NCBI RefSeq assembly: GCF_020423045.1
Contig: NZ_CP081943.1
Coordinates: 5,580,001-5,644,000 of the forward strand
Source of the DNA: Pseudomonas sp. MM213
GTDB taxonomy: Bacteria > Pseudomonadota > Gammaproteobacteria > Pseudomonadales > Pseudomonadaceae
DNA length: 64,000 nucleotides
Direction: 5' to 3'
Every line of letters starts with the position of its first letter. The stretch's first letter is position 1. Positions 1 through 8,336 of the stretch are shown here, one piece after another. A program made the translations under genes and the position numbers. The notes under the pieces were generated by a model. The model ran no database searches. It saw nothing but the letters and a program-made list of their open reading frames with translations, and was not told the DNA's origin.

Positions 1-189
1 GTTATGTGGCGAGACCCACGGCGCGAAGATCGCGCAGAAGATCACCAGCAACATGAACATCAGGCCGGCGACGGCGCCTTTGTTCTTGGAGAACGCTTGC
101 CAGAATTCTTTGTACGGGGACGGGTACAGCAGGCTTTGATCGACTGTTACCGCTTGATTTGTAGTTGAAGCTGGAGTGGTCATGGTCAT
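1..189 (-). CDS. dppC: Dipeptide ABC transporter permease DppC (N-terminal part only)
   Basis: This is the first 60 or so codons of an inner-membrane permease; the rest lies outside the window. The visible N-terminus is a short cytoplasmic lead ending in YKEFWQAFSKNKGAV, then a first membrane segment (GLMFMLLVIFCAIFAPWV), the usual start of DppC/OppC proteins. It follows dppB by only 4 bases, so the two permease subunits are almost certainly co-transcribed. Two in-frame ATGs (189 and 183) are possible starts and the sequence does not clearly separate them. In the family, DppB and DppC form the channel for di- and tripeptides delivered by DppA-type binding proteins, which lie immediately upstream here. 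Confidence 0.9.
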   Translation of the reverse strand, partial: MTMTTPASTTNQAVTVDQSLLYPSPYKEFWQAFSKNKGAVAGLMFMLLVIFCAIFAPWVSPHN

Positions 190-193
190 GATC

Positions 194-1204
194 TCAGCGC
201 TGGTGACGGATGCGTGGGTTGGCGAAGCCGTAGAGGATGTCCACGATGAAGTTCACCAGAATCACCAGGCAGGCGATTAACAGGATGCCGTTTTGCACCA
301 CGGGATAATCCCGTGCGCCAATGGCTTCGATCAGCCATTTGCCGATGCCGGGCCACGAGAAGATGGTTTCGGTCAGGACCGCACCGGCCAGCAATGTGCC
401 GACTTGCAGGCCGACCACGGTCAGTACCGGAATCAGTGCGTTGCGCAGGCCGTGTACGAACACTACGCGCGACGGCGACAGGCCTTTGGCCTTGGCGGTC
501 CGGATGTAGTCTTCGCGCAGCACTTCGAGCATCGAAGAACGGGTCATCCGCGCAATCACCGCCAGCGGGATGGTGCCGAGCACGATGGCCGGCAGGATCA
601 GGTGATGCAGGGCATCGAGGAACGCACCGACGTCATCGGCCAGCAGCGTGTCGATGAGCATGAAGCCGGTGCGCGGCTCGATGTCATAGAGCAAGTCGAT
701 CCGCCCGGACACCGGGGTCCAGCCCAGGGACACCGAGAAGAACATGATCAGGATCAGGCCCCACCAGAAGATCGGCATCGAATATCCCGCCAGGGAGATG
801 CCCATCACCCCATGGTCGAACAGGGATCCTCGCTTGAGTGCCGCGATCACCCCGGCCAGAAGGCCCAGGATGCCGGCGAACAACAGGGCGGCCATAGACA
901 GTTCCAGGGTCGCGGGGAATAGAGAGCTGAACTCGCTCCACACGCTTTCACGGGTACGCAGGGATTCGCCGAGATCGCCGTGAGCCAGTTTGCCGATGTA
1001 ATCCAGGTATTGGGCATACAGCGGTTTGTTCAGACCTAGGCGTTCCATTGCCTGAGCATGCATTTCGGGGTCGACTCGTCGTTCGCCCATCATTACTTCC
1101 ACGGGGTCGCCTGGAATCATGCGAATCAACGCGAAAGTCAGCAAGGTGATGCCGAAGAACGTGGGGATCAATAACCCCAATCGGCGGGCAATAAAACTAA
1201 ACAT
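194..1204 (-). CDS. dppB: Dipeptide ABC transporter permease DppB
   Basis: This 336-residue inner-membrane permease has the family's usual length. It starts MFSFIARRLGLLIPTFFGIT, a first membrane helix typical of DppB/OppB, and shows the EAA-type cytoplasmic loop (REDYIRTAKAKGLS) that docks on the ATPases DppD/DppF. The C-terminal part carries several more hydrophobic helices and ends in NPRIRHQR. With DppC it forms the membrane channel for peptides. It lies 75 bases downstream of a DppA-type gene, with a strong stem-loop in that gap, and 4 bases upstream of dppC. The layout is the standard binding protein, permease, permease order. Confidence 0.95.
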   Translation of the reverse strand: MFSFIARRLGLLIPTFFGITLLTFALIRMIPGDPVEVMMGERRVDPEMHAQAMERLGLNKPLYAQYLDYIGKLAHGDLGESLRTRESVWSEFSSLFPATLELSMAALLFAGILGLLAGVIAALKRGSLFDHGVMGISLAGYSMPIFWWGLILIMFFSVSLGWTPVSGRIDLLYDIEPRTGFMLIDTLLADDVGAFLDALHHLILPAIVLGTIPLAVIARMTRSSMLEVLREDYIRTAKAKGLSPSRVVFVHGLRNALIPVLTVVGLQVGTLLAGAVLTETIFSWPGIGKWLIEAIGARDYPVVQNGILLIACLVILVNFIVDILYGFANPRIRHQR

Positions 1205-1240
1205 CTTCTGGTGTACCTCATCAGCCGGTTAGGCGTGCCT

Positions 1241-1264
1241 GGTGTCCCTGGAGTCAGGGACACC
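1241..1264 (-). other. Intercistronic stem-loop between the DppA-type gene and dppB
   Basis: A perfect 10-bp inverted repeat (GGTGTCCCTG / CAGGGACACC) with a 4-base loop lies between the stop of the binding-protein gene and the dppB start. On the transcribed strand no T-run follows, so it does not look like an efficient intrinsic terminator. Stem-loops after binding-protein genes are known in ABC operons to protect the upstream mRNA and lower expression of the permeases; that role is inferred here. Confidence 0.6.
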
Positions 1265-1278
1265 GGGAGTTTTCTTAT

Positions 1279-2874
1279 CTACTTCACCTGGGTGGTGGCG
1301 AAGTTATTAGTGGTGAGGGGGCTAATGTGATAGCCCTCTACGTTGTTGCGCATAGCGGTGAACATTCTAGTGTGCGCCATGCTGATCCATGGCTGGTCCT
1401 GGTTAAAAATAACCTGGGCCTGTTCGTACAGCGCTGCCCGCTCGGCCGGATCGGTTTTTTCGCGAGCCTGGTCGATCAGCGCCTGGAACTTGTCATTGCA
1501 CCAACGTGCGTAGTTTTCGCCGTTCTTCGCGGCTTCGCAACTGAGCATAGGCGTCAGGAAGTTATCCGGGTCGCCGTTATCACCCGCCCATCCGGCGGAA
1601 ACCATGTCGTGCTCGCCGTTTTTCGCGCGTTTGAGCATTTCGCCCCATTCCATCACGCGGATGTCGATCTTGATCCCGACCTTGGCCAGGTCAGCCTGCA
1701 TCATCTGCGCGCCAAGCATCGGGTTCGGGTTGGTCGGGCCGCCACCGTTGCGGGTGAACAGGGTGAAGGTGGTGCCTTCCGGTACGCCGGCTTCCTTGAG
1801 CAGGGCGCGGGCCCTGTCCAGATCGCGGGCCGGGTTTTTCAGGCTGTGGTTGTAGCCCAGCAGCGTGTCCGGGAACGGGTTGACCGCCACTGTCGCATTG
1901 CCTTTACCAAACAGCGCGTTGACATAAGCCTCTTTATCGAAGGCGATGTCGATGGCTTTGCGCACCCGCACGTCGCTCATGTACTTGTGCGTGGTGTTCA
2001 TGGCGATGTACGAAACGGTCATCGCGTTCAGTTCATCGACGCTCAGTTTGGCGTCTTTCTTGATGCTCGGGATGTCATCCGGCTTCGGATACAGCGCGAC
2101 CTGGCACTCGTTGGCCTTGAGCTTTTGCAGGCGCACGTTGTTGTCGGTGGCGATGGCCAGGATCAACGAGTCAGCCGGCGGCTTGCCACGGAAGTAGTCC
2201 GGGTTGGCCTTGAAGCGAACCTGAGCGTCCTTGGCGTAACGCTGGAAAACGAACGGACCGGTGCCGACCGGTTTGTTGTTGAGGTCGCCGGTCTTGTTCG
2301 TCTTGAGCAACTGGTCGGCGTACTCGGCAGGGTAAATCGAGGAGAACGCCATGGCGATGTCGGCCAGGAACGGCGCTTCGCGGCGGGTCAGGGTGAATTT
2401 GACCGTGTTGTCGTCAACTTTCTCGACGCTTTTCAGCAGTTCCTTGAAGCCCATGCTTTCAAAGTACGGGAAGCCCACGCTCGACAGTTTGTGCCACGGG
2501 TGATTCGGGTCCAGCTGCCGCTGGAAGCTCCAGACCACGTCGTCGGCGTTCATGTCGCGGGTCGGCTTGAAGTATTCGGTGGTGTGAAACTTGACGCCTT
2601 TGCGCAGGTGGAACGTGTAGGTCAGGCCGTCTTCGCTGATGTCCCAGGACTCGGCCAGTGCCGGAATCACTTCGGTGGTACCGGGCTTGAAGTCCGCCAG
2701 GCGGTTGAAGATGGTTTCGGCCACCGCATCGGCTGTGACTGCAGTCGTGTATTGAACCATGTCGAAGCCTTCCGGACTGGCTTCGGTGCAAACCACCAAG
2801 GGTTTGGCCGAGACGCCAACGGCAACACTCAGCAACGCGGCAGCGATGGCCGCACGTAGGGGAAGCATTTTCAT
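1279..2874 (-). CDS. dppA: DppA-type periplasmic peptide-binding protein (dppA4-like)
   Basis: This 531-residue protein is an extracellular solute-binding protein of family 5. It has a Sec signal peptide (MKMLPLRAAIAAALLSVAVGVSA), then LVVCTEASPEGFD and the family 5 region GLTYTFHLRKGVKFHT. It captures peptides in the periplasm and hands them to DppBC. I chose the ATG at 2874 rather than an upstream in-frame one because AGAGGG sits about 8 bases before it and the signal peptide then begins correctly. It is the binding protein closest to dppB and matches PA4502 by position in the PAO1 order. It is the most divergent of the four paralogues here (ASPEGFD instead of GSPAGFD). Confidence 0.93.
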   Translation of the reverse strand: MKMLPLRAAIAAALLSVAVGVSAKPLVVCTEASPEGFDMVQYTTAVTADAVAETIFNRLADFKPGTTEVIPALAESWDISEDGLTYTFHLRKGVKFHTTEYFKPTRDMNADDVVWSFQRQLDPNHPWHKLSSVGFPYFESMGFKELLKSVEKVDDNTVKFTLTRREAPFLADIAMAFSSIYPAEYADQLLKTNKTGDLNNKPVGTGPFVFQRYAKDAQVRFKANPDYFRGKPPADSLILAIATDNNVRLQKLKANECQVALYPKPDDIPSIKKDAKLSVDELNAMTVSYIAMNTTHKYMSDVRVRKAIDIAFDKEAYVNALFGKGNATVAVNPFPDTLLGYNHSLKNPARDLDRARALLKEAGVPEGTTFTLFTRNGGGPTNPNPMLGAQMMQADLAKVGIKIDIRVMEWGEMLKRAKNGEHDMVSAGWAGDNGDPDNFLTPMLSCEAAKNGENYARWCNDKFQALIDQAREKTDPAERAALYEQAQVIFNQDQPWISMAHTRMFTAMRNNVEGYHISPLTTNNFATTQVK

Positions 2875-2901
2875 CAAGAGCCCTCTGCAATCAGTTAAGG
2901 A

Positions 2902-2944
2902 CAAAAGCCGAACGGTAGATTCGTCACTGAATCAGCCGTTCGGC
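2902..2944 (-). terminator. Terminator-like hairpin after the OprD-family porin gene
   Basis: The inverted repeat GCCGAACGG / CCGTTCGGC (2907-2915 and 2936-2944) has a 20-base loop. On the minus strand it is followed by TTTTGT, just past the porin stop codon. It may partly end transcription between the porin gene and the downstream binding-protein gene. Confidence 0.5.
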
Positions 2945-2951
2945 GGGTGCA

Positions 2952-4370
2952 TTACAGAACGTTGAACGGGATGGTGGTCACGAGACGGAACTCGTTGAGG
3001 CTGCCATCCGCCTGGTTTTCGCTGGCGCGGTGAGCGGTGTAGGTCGCGCGGATCGCGGTCGCCTTGAGCGGGCCACTCTGCACGGCGTACGAAGCACCGA
3101 TGCCGTATTCGTAATGGTGCTCGCCGTCCATTCCTTTCACGTCGCCGTAGCCGGTGCTGTTGTAGTGAGTACCGTCGATGCCCCAGCCGCGCGCCTGGTA
3201 GATGTTGAACTTCAGGCCTGGAACGCCGTATTCAGCCATGTTCAGGCCGTAGGCGACCTGGAAGGATTTCTCGTTCGGGCCGTTGAAGTCCGACAACAGG
3301 GAGTTGGCCAGGTAGATGCCGTTGGTTTCGTGCAGGTAGTCGAAGTACTCGTTACCGTTCACTTCCTGGTACGAGAAGGTCAGGCTGTGAGCCTGGTGGG
3401 TCAGGCCGAACGACAGGGAGTAGGTGTCGTTGTCGATCTGGCCGAGCTTGGCTTTACCTTCGTCGACGGTTTTGTAGTAGTTCAGGCCGGTGGTCAGGCT
3501 CAGGATCGAGCTGTCGCCCAACACATGGCTGGCGCCGAAGTAGTACTGGTTCCACAAGTCTTCCGCCTGGGTGCCCCACAGGCTGGTGGTCAGGCTGGCG
3601 AACGGCTGGTAGGTGATACCGGCGGTGTTGACGTGATCCGCTTCGGCTGTGCCGTCGCCGTATTCGGAACGGAACTTGCGCTGGCTCTGTTCGGTACGCG
3701 GCGAGTTACGGTCGAAGGTGCCGAGGTCGAAGGAGAGGTTTTCCAGCTCTTCGCTGTGCAGGGTCACACCTTCGAAGCTCGAAGGCAGGGGACGGTTACC
3801 GATGACATCCACTTGCGGGCTGCTGAAATTCTGGCGACCAGCCGTCAGTGTGGTGTTGGAGACGCGTGCCTTGACGTTGGCCAGGCCCAGTTTGCTCCAC
3901 TGATCAACAGCGTCACCGCCATTTTCAGTCAGCGTACGGTTGTTACCACGGCCGGAGCGACCTGGCTCAGGCGCACCGCCGTTGCCGGAGGCGAGGTCTT
4001 TACGGTCACGGTCCAGGGCAATGGCGTTGTAGGCGGCGATTTCGGTGCTGAAGCCTACAGTGCCTTCGGTGAAGCCCGAGTTGTACTTGATGATCGTGCC
4101 TTGCACCCAGTTGATGCGGCGGTCAGTCGTGTGAGTCTCACCATTTTTACGATAGTTGAGCGTCGCGCCCCGCTTGAACGACTCATTCGCATACCAGTTA
4201 CGCGTGGAGCCGGTGACCGATTGCCCTTCGACAAAGCCGGTGGCTTCGCTTTGGGCGCTCTTTTCCTTGACGGTGACCGGTGTGAAAGCCTGGCTCTGGG
4301 ACTCAGCGTAGGCCGTGGCGGTAACGCTGCTGATGGCCAGGGCCAATAACGCGGTGCTGCTCAGTTTCAT
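2952..4370 (-). CDS. opdP: OprD-family outer-membrane porin, probable dipeptide porin OpdP
   Basis: This 472-residue protein has a signal peptide (MKLSSTALLALAISSVTATAYA) and the aromatic, beta-strand-rich pattern of OprD/Occ channels, for example RNWYANESFKRG near the N-terminus and a C-terminal strand ending in IPFNVL. The ATG at 4370 is preferred because AAAGGAGC precedes it; the in-frame extension upstream is lysine-rich and unlike a signal peptide. In P. aeruginosa OpdP (PA4501) lies between two dppA paralogues and takes up glycine-glutamate dipeptides. The same position here supports a peptide-specific channel that feeds the periplasmic binding proteins. Confidence 0.88.
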   Translation of the reverse strand: MKLSSTALLALAISSVTATAYAESQSQAFTPVTVKEKSAQSEATGFVEGQSVTGSTRNWYANESFKRGATLNYRKNGETHTTDRRINWVQGTIIKYNSGFTEGTVGFSTEIAAYNAIALDRDRKDLASGNGGAPEPGRSGRGNNRTLTENGGDAVDQWSKLGLANVKARVSNTTLTAGRQNFSSPQVDVIGNRPLPSSFEGVTLHSEELENLSFDLGTFDRNSPRTEQSQRKFRSEYGDGTAEADHVNTAGITYQPFASLTTSLWGTQAEDLWNQYYFGASHVLGDSSILSLTTGLNYYKTVDEGKAKLGQIDNDTYSLSFGLTHQAHSLTFSYQEVNGNEYFDYLHETNGIYLANSLLSDFNGPNEKSFQVAYGLNMAEYGVPGLKFNIYQARGWGIDGTHYNSTGYGDVKGMDGEHHYEYGIGASYAVQSGPLKATAIRATYTAHRASENQADGSLNEFRLVTTIPFNVL

Positions 4371-4542
4371 GGGTGAAGCTCCTTTCTTTCTTTTTTTATA
4401 CCGGTCTTTTTTTGTGATCCGGCTATTGGTTTTGGAACTCATACAAGGCTTCGCAAACGTTTGCTGTCGGCCTGATCGGCAAATAACGGCAATACGCTTG
4501 CGTGAGGGCGGAATCCGCCCCCAGCGTTTTTTGGCTAATCGG

Positions 4543-6144
4543 TTATTTGTCGATACTGACGCCCGAGAACACGTTGCGGCCGAAAGGACTCACCTTGAAT
4601 CCTTCGACTTTGGCGCTTAACGGCTGGTTGACCGTCGAGTGAGCGACAGGTGTGATCGGCACTTGCTGCTTGAGCAACTGCTGAGCCTGTTTGTAAAGCA
4701 CGGTGCGCTGGTCACGGTCGGTGACGACCTTGGCCTGCTTGATCAGCTTGTCGTAAGCCGGATCACACCATTGGGAGTAGTTGTTGCCGCCAATGGCGTC
4801 GCAGCTGTAAAGCGTGCCGAGCCAGTTGTCCGGGTCCCCATTGTCACCGGTCCAGCCAATCAGGCTGACGTCGTGCTCGCCATTCTTGGTGCGCTTGATG
4901 TACTCGCCCCATTCGTAGCTGACGATCTTCACTTTGAGACCGATCTTCGCCCAGTCAGCCTGGAGCATCTCGGCCATCAACTTGGCGTTGGGGTTGTAGG
5001 GACGCTGAACCGGCATCGCCCACAGGGTAATTTCGGTGCCTTCTTTCACGCCGGCAGCCTTGAGCAGTTCCTTGGCTTTTTCCGGGTTGTAGGCGGCGTC
5101 TTTAATGGTCTCGTCGTAGGACCATTGGGTCGGCGGCATGGCGTTTTGCGCCAGTTGACCGGCGCCTTGGTAAACGGCGTTGAGAATGCTTTGTTTGTTC
5201 ACCGCCATGTCCAGCGCCTGGCGCACTTCGAGCTGGTCGAATGGCTTGTGGCGCACGTTGTAGGCGATGTAACCGAGGTTGAAGCCAGGCTTTTCGATGA
5301 GCTTGAGATTCGCGTCGTTCTTCAGCGCTTCGACATCGGCAGGACGAGGGTGCAGGGTGATCTGGCACTCGTTGGCCTTGAGTTTCTGCACCCGCACCGA
5401 GGCGTCGGTGTTGATGGCGAAAATCAGGTTGTCGAGCTTGACCCGGCTCGGGTCCCAGTACTGCTTGTTGCCGCTGTAACGGATGTTGGAGTCTTTCTGG
5501 TAGCTCTTGAACACGAACGGCCCGGTGCCGATCGGCTTCTGGTTGATGTCGCTCGGCTTGCCTTCGGCCAGCAGCTTGTCGGCGTATTCGGCGGACAGGA
5601 TGGCAGCAAAGCTCATGGCGATGTTCTGGATGAACGCGGCGTCCACGCTGTTGAGCGTCATGACCACGGTCAGCGGCCCGGTCTTTTCGACCTTGGCGAT
5701 GTTCTTGTTCAGGCTCATCCCGTTGAAATACGGGAACTCGGTTGGATAAGCCTTACGGAAAGGTTGCTGCGGATCGAGCATGCGATTAAACGTGAACAGC
5801 ACGTCATCGGCGTTGAAATCACGGCTCGGCGTGAAGTACTTGGTCGTATGAAATTTCACCCCTTCGCGCAGGTGAAAGGTGTACTTGAGGCCGTCTTCGG
5901 AAATATCCCAGCTCTTTGCCAGGCCTGGTACGACGTTGGTGGCGCCTTTTTCGAATTCTGCCAATCGGTTGTACAACGGCTCGGCGGCGTCGTTATCGGT
6001 CGCGGTCGTGTACTGCGCGGTGTCGAAGCCAGCCGGGCTGCCTTCGGAGCAGAACACCAGGCTGTTGTTGGCGGCCTGGCTGATGGAAGTGGCGGCCAGC
6101 AGGCCGGTGCCCAGCAATGCGGATAAAACCAAGGTATGGCGCAT
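4543..6144 (-). CDS. dppA: DppA-type periplasmic peptide-binding protein (dppA3-like)
   Basis: This family 5 solute-binding protein has 533 residues. A Sec signal peptide (MRHTLVLSALLGTGLLAATSISQA) is followed by SLVFCSEGSPAGFD and GLKYTFHLREGVKFHT. It lies upstream of the porin gene and on the same strand, matching PA4500 by position. GGGAGCGTC just before the ATG gives a ribosome-binding site. It is close in sequence to the two binding proteins upstream (shared blocks such as KPIGTGPFVFKSYQKDSNIRY and WAMPVQRPYNPNAKLMAEML), so the group looks like a series of duplications that may have split specificity among different peptides. Confidence 0.92.
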   Translation of the reverse strand: MRHTLVLSALLGTGLLAATSISQAANNSLVFCSEGSPAGFDTAQYTTATDNDAAEPLYNRLAEFEKGATNVVPGLAKSWDISEDGLKYTFHLREGVKFHTTKYFTPSRDFNADDVLFTFNRMLDPQQPFRKAYPTEFPYFNGMSLNKNIAKVEKTGPLTVVMTLNSVDAAFIQNIAMSFAAILSAEYADKLLAEGKPSDINQKPIGTGPFVFKSYQKDSNIRYSGNKQYWDPSRVKLDNLIFAINTDASVRVQKLKANECQITLHPRPADVEALKNDANLKLIEKPGFNLGYIAYNVRHKPFDQLEVRQALDMAVNKQSILNAVYQGAGQLAQNAMPPTQWSYDETIKDAAYNPEKAKELLKAAGVKEGTEITLWAMPVQRPYNPNAKLMAEMLQADWAKIGLKVKIVSYEWGEYIKRTKNGEHDVSLIGWTGDNGDPDNWLGTLYSCDAIGGNNYSQWCDPAYDKLIKQAKVVTDRDQRTVLYKQAQQLLKQQVPITPVAHSTVNQPLSAKVEGFKVSPFGRNVFSGVSIDK

Positions 6145-6452
6145 GACGCTCCCTTTTCTCTTTCGCTAAGTGTTTTCAATGCGCCGCTGTCCCGTCCGGG
6201 GACGTGGAGGCGTCACTGATCTCAAGCCATGAGGTACAGCAAAAACCGAGAGCCCACGCGTGCACTGGTCAGAACCCGACGGTAAGAGCCGCGAGTCTGG
6301 CAGTAAATGCGTAGAGTCCTAAAGACTCGTAGGAAAGGGCAACGCGTCCGACGCCGCAGCTGTAATGCTCAGCGGAATAGGATGTAGGTTGTTTCCTGCT
6401 TTCTCGGTAGAAAAAGCAACGGCGACGTCAAAAACGTCGCCGTTGCCAAATC
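6145..6452. other. Intergenic region between two binding-protein genes, no gene found
   Basis: This 308-base stretch has no convincing coding sequence on either strand. It holds the terminator of the upstream gene at its right end, a small hairpin (GAGTC / GACTC around 6315-6329) and presumably the promoter and a long leader for the downstream binding-protein gene. In PAO1 the equivalent gap holds mdpA and psdR (PA4498-PA4499); neither is present here. Confidence 0.6.
6411..6446 (-). terminator. Intrinsic terminator of the binding-protein gene at 6453
   Basis: A perfect 13-bp stem (GCAACGGCGACGT / ACGTCGCCGTTGC, 6416-6428 and 6434-6446) with a 5-base loop ends, on the minus strand, in a T-run (complement of 6411-6415). 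It sits 7 bases past the stop codon. Confidence 0.85.
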
Positions 6453-8078
6453 TTATTTGCTGACGCTAACGCCGTAGAAGGAGTTCAAGCCGAATGGGCT
6501 GATCTTGAAATCCTGCACTTCGTTGCGCATGGGTTGGAACACCGTCGAGTGAGCGATAGGTGTCATTGGAACAGCGTCTTTGAGGACGTGTTGCGCCTGC
6601 TTGTACAGTTCGGTGCGCTTGCCCTGGTCGGTCGTGCGCTTGGCTTCTTTGACGATGCCGTCGAACTTCTTGTCGCACCACTTGGAGAAGTTGTTGCCTT
6701 GCAGCGAGTCGCAGCCGAACAGCACGTTCAGCCAGTTGTCCGGGTCACCGTTGTCGCCGCTCCAGCCAATCAGCATCGCGCCGTTTTCGCCGCCTTTGGA
6801 GCGCTTGATGTACTCGCCCCATTCGTAGCTCTGGATTTTGGCCTTGATACCGATCTTCGCCCAGTCGGACTGCAGCATTTCTGCCATCAGCTTGGCGTTC
6901 GGGTTGTACGGACGCTGCACCGGCATTGCCCATAGAACGATTTCGGTGCCTTCCTTCACACCGGCTTCCTTGAGCAGCTCCTTGGCTTTCTCAGGGTTGT
7001 ACGGAGCATCCACGATGGTGGTGTCGTAAGACCACTGGGTCGGCGGCATGGCGTTGACGGCCTTTTGACCTGCACCCTGGTAAACCGAGTCGATGATCTG
7101 TTGTTTGTTGACGGCCATGTCCAGTGCCTGACGCACTTTCAGTTGGGCCATCGGGTTCGGCTTGTCGTCACCCTTGATCTTGTCCATCACGTTGTAGGCG
7201 ATGTAACCCAGGTTGAAACCAGCCTGGTCAGGCACCTTCAGGGTTTTGTCTTCTTTCAGCGCCTTCAGGTCGGCCGGACGCGGGAACAGAGTGATCTGGC
7301 ACTCGTTCTTCTTCAGCTTCTGGATACGCACCGACGGGTCGGTGGTGATGGCGAAGATCAGGTTGTCGATCTTGACGTCGTCAGGCTTCCAGTAGTCCTT
7401 GTTCCCGGTGTAGCGGATGTTGGAGTCTTTCTGGTAGCTCTTGAACACGAACGGACCAGTGCCGACCGGCTTCTGGTTGATGTCGGCGGCTTTGCCTTCC
7501 TTGAGCAGCTGGGCTGCGTACTCGGCGGACTGCACCGAGGCGAAGCTCATGGCCATGTTCTGGATGAACGCGGCATCTACTTCTTTGAGGGTGAACTTGA
7601 CGGTGTGGTCGTCGACTTTATCGATCTTGGTGATGTTGGTGTCCATCCCCATGTCGGTGAAGTACGGGAATTCGGTCGGGTACGCCTTACGGAACGGATC
7701 ATCCTTGTTAATCATGCGATTAAAGGTGAACAGCACGTCGTCGGCGTTGAACTCGCGAGTCGGCTTGAAGTACGGGGTAGTGTGGAACTTGACGCCTTCA
7801 CGCAGGTGGAAGGTGTAAGTCAGGCCATCATCGGAGATGTCCCACTTGGTCGCCAGACCAGGAATAACGGCGGTGCCGCCGCGCTCGAACTGAGTCAGAC
7901 GGTTGAACATGGTTTCGGCAGAGGCGTCGAAGTCGGTTCCGGTGGTGTACTGACCAGGATCAAAACCGGCCGGGCTCCCTTCGGAGCAGAACACCAGGTT
8001 AGTCGCCGCTTGGGCGAAAGGTGCGGCAGCTAACAAGCTGGCGCCGACTAAAAACGGAATGACCGCGTATTTAAGCAT
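6453..8078 (-). CDS. dppA: DppA-type periplasmic peptide-binding protein (PA4497-like)
   Basis: This 541-residue family 5 solute-binding protein has a signal peptide (MLKYAVIPFLVGASLLAAAPFAQA), then LVFCSEGSPAGFDPGQ. The ATG at 8078 is chosen because GAGG lies 8 bases upstream and the signal peptide starts there; the longer in-frame reading adds 37 residues unlike any signal sequence. It carries a short insertion (around DKIKGDDKPNPMAQ) that its paralogues lack, near the lobe that closes over the ligand. It has its own strong terminator, so it is probably a separate transcription unit with its promoter in the 258-base gap upstream. Confidence 0.92.
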   Translation of the reverse strand: MLKYAVIPFLVGASLLAAAPFAQAATNLVFCSEGSPAGFDPGQYTTGTDFDASAETMFNRLTQFERGGTAVIPGLATKWDISDDGLTYTFHLREGVKFHTTPYFKPTREFNADDVLFTFNRMINKDDPFRKAYPTEFPYFTDMGMDTNITKIDKVDDHTVKFTLKEVDAAFIQNMAMSFASVQSAEYAAQLLKEGKAADINQKPVGTGPFVFKSYQKDSNIRYTGNKDYWKPDDVKIDNLIFAITTDPSVRIQKLKKNECQITLFPRPADLKALKEDKTLKVPDQAGFNLGYIAYNVMDKIKGDDKPNPMAQLKVRQALDMAVNKQQIIDSVYQGAGQKAVNAMPPTQWSYDTTIVDAPYNPEKAKELLKEAGVKEGTEIVLWAMPVQRPYNPNAKLMAEMLQSDWAKIGIKAKIQSYEWGEYIKRSKGGENGAMLIGWSGDNGDPDNWLNVLFGCDSLQGNNFSKWCDKKFDGIVKEAKRTTDQGKRTELYKQAQHVLKDAVPMTPIAHSTVFQPMRNEVQDFKISPFGLNSFYGVSVSK

Positions 8079-8336
8079 GGTGGCCTCATGATTTGTTGTC
8101 ATTTTTGAATTTGAGGACGACCTCGTGAGTCGTGCCTGCGGATACTTATGCAGGGGCCATACCCAATGCAAGATGTTGAATGGCCACAAGCCTTAAACAG
8201 TGGCACGAACGTACCTTAATGTCGCATATGTATAAATTGACGCGCATTTGACCGTTTGCGTGTATTTTTTTCGGTGCAAACCACGCACTGACGAAGGGCA
8301 ACCGGGGCGCTGGGCGCACCCGGTTGGCGCGCGGTG

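Noticed and set aside
8180..8240. TGGCACG sequence upstream of a binding-protein gene as a sigma-54 promoter
   Set aside because: The -12 GC is missing at the required distance and the match points away from the minus-strand gene.
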